Shown piece after piece: positions 6,033 to 8,342 of a stretch of 8,342 nt of DNA. Below the pieces are notes generated by a model. The model worked only from the letters and a program-made list of their open reading frames with translations, searched no databases and was not told the origin of the DNA. Source of the stretch: Candidatus Methanomethylophilus sp. UBA78 (GTDB lineage Archaea; Thermoplasmatota; Thermoplasmata; Methanomassiliicoccales; Methanomethylophilaceae); contig DARY01000031.1 of assembly GCA_002503545.1 (NCBI GenBank), positions 484 through 8,825 of the forward strand. The letters run 5' to 3'. The position numbers were made by a program, and so were the translations under genes. How positions within the stretch are numbered: position 1 is the first letter of the stretch; the number at the start of each line of letters is the position of its first letter.

Positions 6033-6518
6033 ATGGCAATCCTATCCGACAGGGACATACTATACGGCATGCAGAGCGGACGCATAGGGATCAGCGACTA
6101 CAGCGAGAAGAGCCTGACCCCCAACGGCTACGACCTCAGGGTTGCGGAGATATCCATCGGCGGGAAGGTGTTCAGGGAGGGGACCGTGAAGGTCCCTCCC
6201 AAGACCATGTTCTTCGTATCCACCGTCGAGAGGGTGAGGATGGCCGACGACATCTGCGGCAACCTCTGGCTCAGGACCTCCTGGATCAGGAAGGGCACCA
6301 TCGCGGCGTTCGGCATGGTAGACGCCGGATTCGAGGGGACCCTGACCCTCGGCTCTTACAACAGTTCGGACGCGGAACTGGAGATACCGATCGGCGAGAG
6401 GTACTGCCAGCTGGTATTCCAGACCATGACCTCCGCCTCCGAGAAGAGTTACGAGAAGCGCAGCGGCCATTACCAGGGACAGACGGGCGTCACACTGGAC
6501 CCGGTCAGAAAGAACTGA
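6033..6518 (+). CDS. dut: Archaeal dUTPase of the Dcd/Dut superfamily (often annotated dCTP deaminase)
   Basis: The 161-residue protein belongs to the trimeric dUTPase/dCTP deaminase superfamily, which keeps dUTP out of DNA and supplies dUMP for thymidylate synthesis. Landmarks are SLTPNGYDLRV (27-37), RTSWIRKG (81-88, usually RSSLARxG), the uracil-pocket segment GMVDAGFEGTLTL (94-106) with likely catalytic D97, IGERYCQLVF (120-129) and HYQGQTGV (146-153). The overall order and length match archaeal dUTPases such as those of Pyrococcus. The glutamate that dCTP deaminases need (E138 in Escherichia coli Dcd, in VLEFYNS) is glycine here (G107, LGSYNS), so plain diphosphatase activity is favoured over deamination. 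The name dcd would be the common automatic label. The ATG at 6033 sits 24 nt from a TATA-like box with no Shine-Dalgarno, suggesting a leaderless message. The 3' end overlaps trm5 by 14 nt. Confidence 0.88.
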   Translation: MAILSDRDILYGMQSGRIGISDYSEKSLTPNGYDLRVAEISIGGKVFREGTVKVPPKTMFFVSTVERVRMADDICGNLWLRTSWIRKGTIAAFGMVDAGFEGTLTLGSYNSSDAELEIPIGERYCQLVFQTMTSASEKSYEKRSGHYQGQTGVTLDPVRKN

Positions 6519-7524
6519 CTCCATCAGGACATATATCGAAGGCGTACACGCTCATGGTGGGCGAGTACGTCTTCAGTTCCGACTCGCGGACGAACCTCAT
6601 GGGCAGACCTTCGTCCGCCATCCTCCTCGCGGTCTCCTCCCGGAAGGACTCCAGGTCCGCGCGCTCCATTATCTTGTAGAGGTGCACCGTCCCCGACGGC
6701 TTCAGCGCGCGCAGCGCCGAGGCCAGGAACCTGTCGGCCATCTGCGGGAGGTTCATGATTATGCGGTCGGCCTTGGGCAGTCCCGCGACCGTCTCCTCCG
6801 CATCGCCGATTATGCACTCCATGTTACCGATGCGGTTGAGGCGCATGTTCTCCCTCATGAAGTACTCGCATTCCGGGTTCAGGTCGATCGAGTAGACGGC
6901 GGACGGCCGGGCGTGCCGGCATATGACCGTACCGAAGGGCGCCACCCCCGCGAACATGTCGATGACGACCTCGCCGTCGGCGACGAGGGAGGCCACCCTC
7001 TCCCTCTCGGTGGCCAGACGGGGGTTGAAGTACACCTTGGACGGGTCCGTCTTCATGCGGGCCCCGGATTCCACGTGGATTGTCTCGGAGGTGCCGGTCC
7101 CGGCTACCTTCTCCAGGTCGCGGATCCTGAACTCCCCCTTCACACCGCCGTCCAGGAAGACGGCGCGGATGTTGGGGGTGACCTTCATGAGCGCCTCCCC
7201 GATGGCCGTCCTGTACGGCAGGAGGGCGTCTTCGAGCTTCATCAGGGCGATGTCGCCCACGACATCGAAGGATTTCGGGAGAAGCTCCCTCAGCTCCTCC
7301 GGGACGTCGACCAGAGCCTTGTAGTCGGTCTCGCCGCGGTTGGACGGTCTCAGGTCCGCCTCCTCCGCCGCGTATCCGCGGTATGCGTCGCACCGCACCG
7401 GGATCAGTATGCCGTCCCCGTCGGACCCTATGCGGAAGTCCAGGTCCAGCAGACCGTCCTCCATCAGGGCCCTCCTGATACCCTCCCCCTCCGAACGGGG
7501 GACGCGGATGCATCTGACCATCAT
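6505..7524 (-). CDS. trm5: tRNA (guanine37-N1)-methyltransferase Trm5, archaeal type
   Basis: Trm5 moves a methyl group from S-adenosylmethionine to N1 of G37 next to the anticodon, which prevents frameshifting; in archaea m1G37 is also the entry to wyosine bases. The 339 residues match Methanocaldococcus Trm5 along the whole length: the small N-terminal D1 domain (VRCIRVPRSEGEGIRRAL, 3-20), SFDVVGDIALMKL (85-97), VKGEFRIRDLEKVAG (128-142), KVYFNPRLATERERV (163-177, with Y165 and the probable general base E173), SAM motif I VIDMFAGVAPFG (187-198), SIDLNP (212-217) and MNLP (257-260). All three domains are present. The ATG at 7524 overlaps the dph5 stop as ATGA; a second ATG at 7521 aligns slightly better with the family N-terminus. 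GGATGAGG just upstream is a plausible ribosome-binding site. Translation is probably coupled to dph5. Confidence 0.93.
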   Translation of the reverse strand: MMVRCIRVPRSEGEGIRRALMEDGLLDLDFRIGSDGDGILIPVRCDAYRGYAAEEADLRPSNRGETDYKALVDVPEELRELLPKSFDVVGDIALMKLEDALLPYRTAIGEALMKVTPNIRAVFLDGGVKGEFRIRDLEKVAGTGTSETIHVESGARMKTDPSKVYFNPRLATERERVASLVADGEVVIDMFAGVAPFGTVICRHARPSAVYSIDLNPECEYFMRENMRLNRIGNMECIIGDAEETVAGLPKADRIIMNLPQMADRFLASALRALKPSGTVHLYKIMERADLESFREETARRMADEGLPMRFVRESELKTYSPTMSVYAFDICPDGVSSF

Positions 7525-8321
7525 TCCTCATCCTTTATTATGTCCTCGGGGGCCCCGGCGAAATCGACCAGCGCCTCCGCCTCCATGAAGTGGAGGTCCC
7601 CGGGCAGGACGAGGGTCTGGAGGGGTGATCCGAGGTCCATCTGCAGGAGGTCCCTGGGATATCCGGCGGCGATCTTCTCGTCCTCGGCCCCCGCGTGGGA
7701 GACGACGCACAGGATGGTCCTGTCGGTGATCAGTCCCTCCCCCCATTTCTCCTCCCCTTTCAGGAGCCACTCGATGGCGTCCTTGGCGGTCATGTACCTG
7801 AGCTCCTCGGCCCTGATGTCCAGGAGGATCATCGTGTGCAGTCCGCGCTTCTTGTTCTCCATTATGTGGTCGTAGGGGGACTTGGGCTGGTAGTCCCTCT
7901 CCAGGAACGGGAGGGTGACGGCCCTGCCGAACTTGTAGGGCTGCAGTCCCAGACTGGTGGGGCAGGCGCCGAAGATGGATACGCCGTTGAATATCCTCAC
8001 GGGGATGCCCTCCATCACCGCCTGTATCCTCAGGTCGACATGCGTGGTGGCCAGCATGGTGTCCCCGGCGGTGACGAAGGCGACGCGCATGGTCTTGGCG
8101 TCCTCTATGATGCTGTGGCCCTCCTCCACCTCGGAGCGGTAGACGACGTTTATCTCCCGGCCCAGGAACTCGGCCAGGTCGGAGACCTCGGTGCCTATGA
8201 GGCTGGAGGTGTAGAACTCCGCGTATATCTTGTCACATTCCTTCAGAGCGTTGAGGGCCTTGACGGTCATGCCGTCGACGCCGCTCAGGCCGAGTCCCAC
8301 GAACACGAGCTCGGATGTCAT
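7521..8321 (-). CDS. dph5: Diphthine synthase Dph5 (DphB)
   Basis: Dph5 is an S-adenosylmethionine methyltransferase of the tetrapyrrole-methylase fold that trimethylates the modified histidine of elongation factor 2 on the way to diphthamide. Family landmarks are ELVFVGLGLSG near the start, KIYAEFYTS, FVTAGDTMLATTHVDLR, GLQPYKFGRAVTLPF, GLHTMILLDI, IAAGYPRDLL, and the C-terminal LVLPGDLHFMEAEALVDFAGAP, very like the Pyrococcus protein. The length, 266 residues from the ATG at 8321, is normal. A GTG two codons earlier (8327) is possible, and the frame stays open to the window edge. The ATG is preferred because GGTGG lies just before it and the family normally starts a few residues before the GLGL motif. 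One usually conserved His is changed (IFNGVSI where IIHAPSI or IHNASI is common). It leads a two-gene unit with trm5. Confidence 0.93.
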   Translation of the reverse strand: MTSELVFVGLGLSGVDGMTVKALNALKECDKIYAEFYTSSLIGTEVSDLAEFLGREINVVYRSEVEEGHSIIEDAKTMRVAFVTAGDTMLATTHVDLRIQAVMEGIPVRIFNGVSIFGACPTSLGLQPYKFGRAVTLPFLERDYQPKSPYDHIMENKKRGLHTMILLDIRAEELRYMTAKDAIEWLLKGEEKWGEGLITDRTILCVVSHAGAEDEKIAAGYPRDLLQMDLGSPLQTLVLPGDLHFMEAEALVDFAGAPEDIIKDEE

Positions 8322-8342
8322 GGCCACCGATATGGCGGGGCG

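Noticed and set aside
5899..6087. 62-codon plus-strand frame crossing into dut
   Set aside because: It would start inside the TTTTAAATA region, has no ribosome-binding site, and its end lies in another frame of dut.
6682..7875. Open frame of 397 codons on the plus strand antisense to trm5 and dph5
   Set aside because: It runs opposite two certain genes and has shadow-like composition without any domain signal.

Overview
This window is archaeal chromosomal DNA, GC-rich and tightly packed. The archaeal assignment rests on the gene families present: CobY instead of bacterial CobU, a CbiS-type CbiZ-CobZ fusion, three-domain Trm5, Dph5 (diphthamide synthesis), an archaeal-type dUTPase, and TATA-box-like promoters with at least one apparently leaderless gene. 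A methanogen or related Thermoplasmatota member (for example Methanomassiliicoccales) would fit the cobamide gene set and gene packing, but that placement is inference.

Layout. (1) 1-1018, + strand: the 3' end of a DNA topoisomerase I gene, with four zinc ribbons and a basic tail. (2) 5746-1019, - strand: a five-gene cobamide (vitamin B12) lower-ligand assembly and salvage operon, cobD - cbiB - cbiS - cobS - cobY. Gene junctions are a 4-nt gap and overlaps of 4, 8 and 1 nt, so translational coupling is likely throughout. Its last stop codon abuts the topA stop codon with no base between. (3) 5747-6032: a 286-bp AT-rich intergenic region between the divergent cobD operon and dut. It is the only sizeable non-coding stretch. 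It holds candidate TATA boxes on both strands, near-palindromes, an 11-bp direct repeat with one mismatch, a GC-rich foldable block, and a 28-codon upstream ORF whose stop overlaps the cobD start (TAATG). (4) 6033-6518, + strand: a dUTPase/dCTP-deaminase family gene. (5) 8321-6505, - strand: dph5 followed by trm5, overlapping by 4 nt; trm5 overlaps dut tail to tail by 14 nt.

How the genes work together. CobD makes (R)-1-aminopropan-2-ol phosphate from threonine phosphate, and CbiB attaches it to adenosylcobyric acid. CobY activates the product to adenosylcobinamide-GDP, and CobS joins it to alpha-ribazole or its phosphate. The CobZ-like half of CbiS removes the phosphate, while its CbiZ half lets the cell salvage cobinamide by returning it to cobyric acid. 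dph5 and trm5 both serve translation: Dph5 in modifying elongation factor 2, Trm5 in methylating G37 of tRNA.

The coding part looks like well-known families in a compact arrangement. The least explained part is the cobD-dut intergenic region. No mobile element, CRISPR array, rRNA or tRNA gene was seen.
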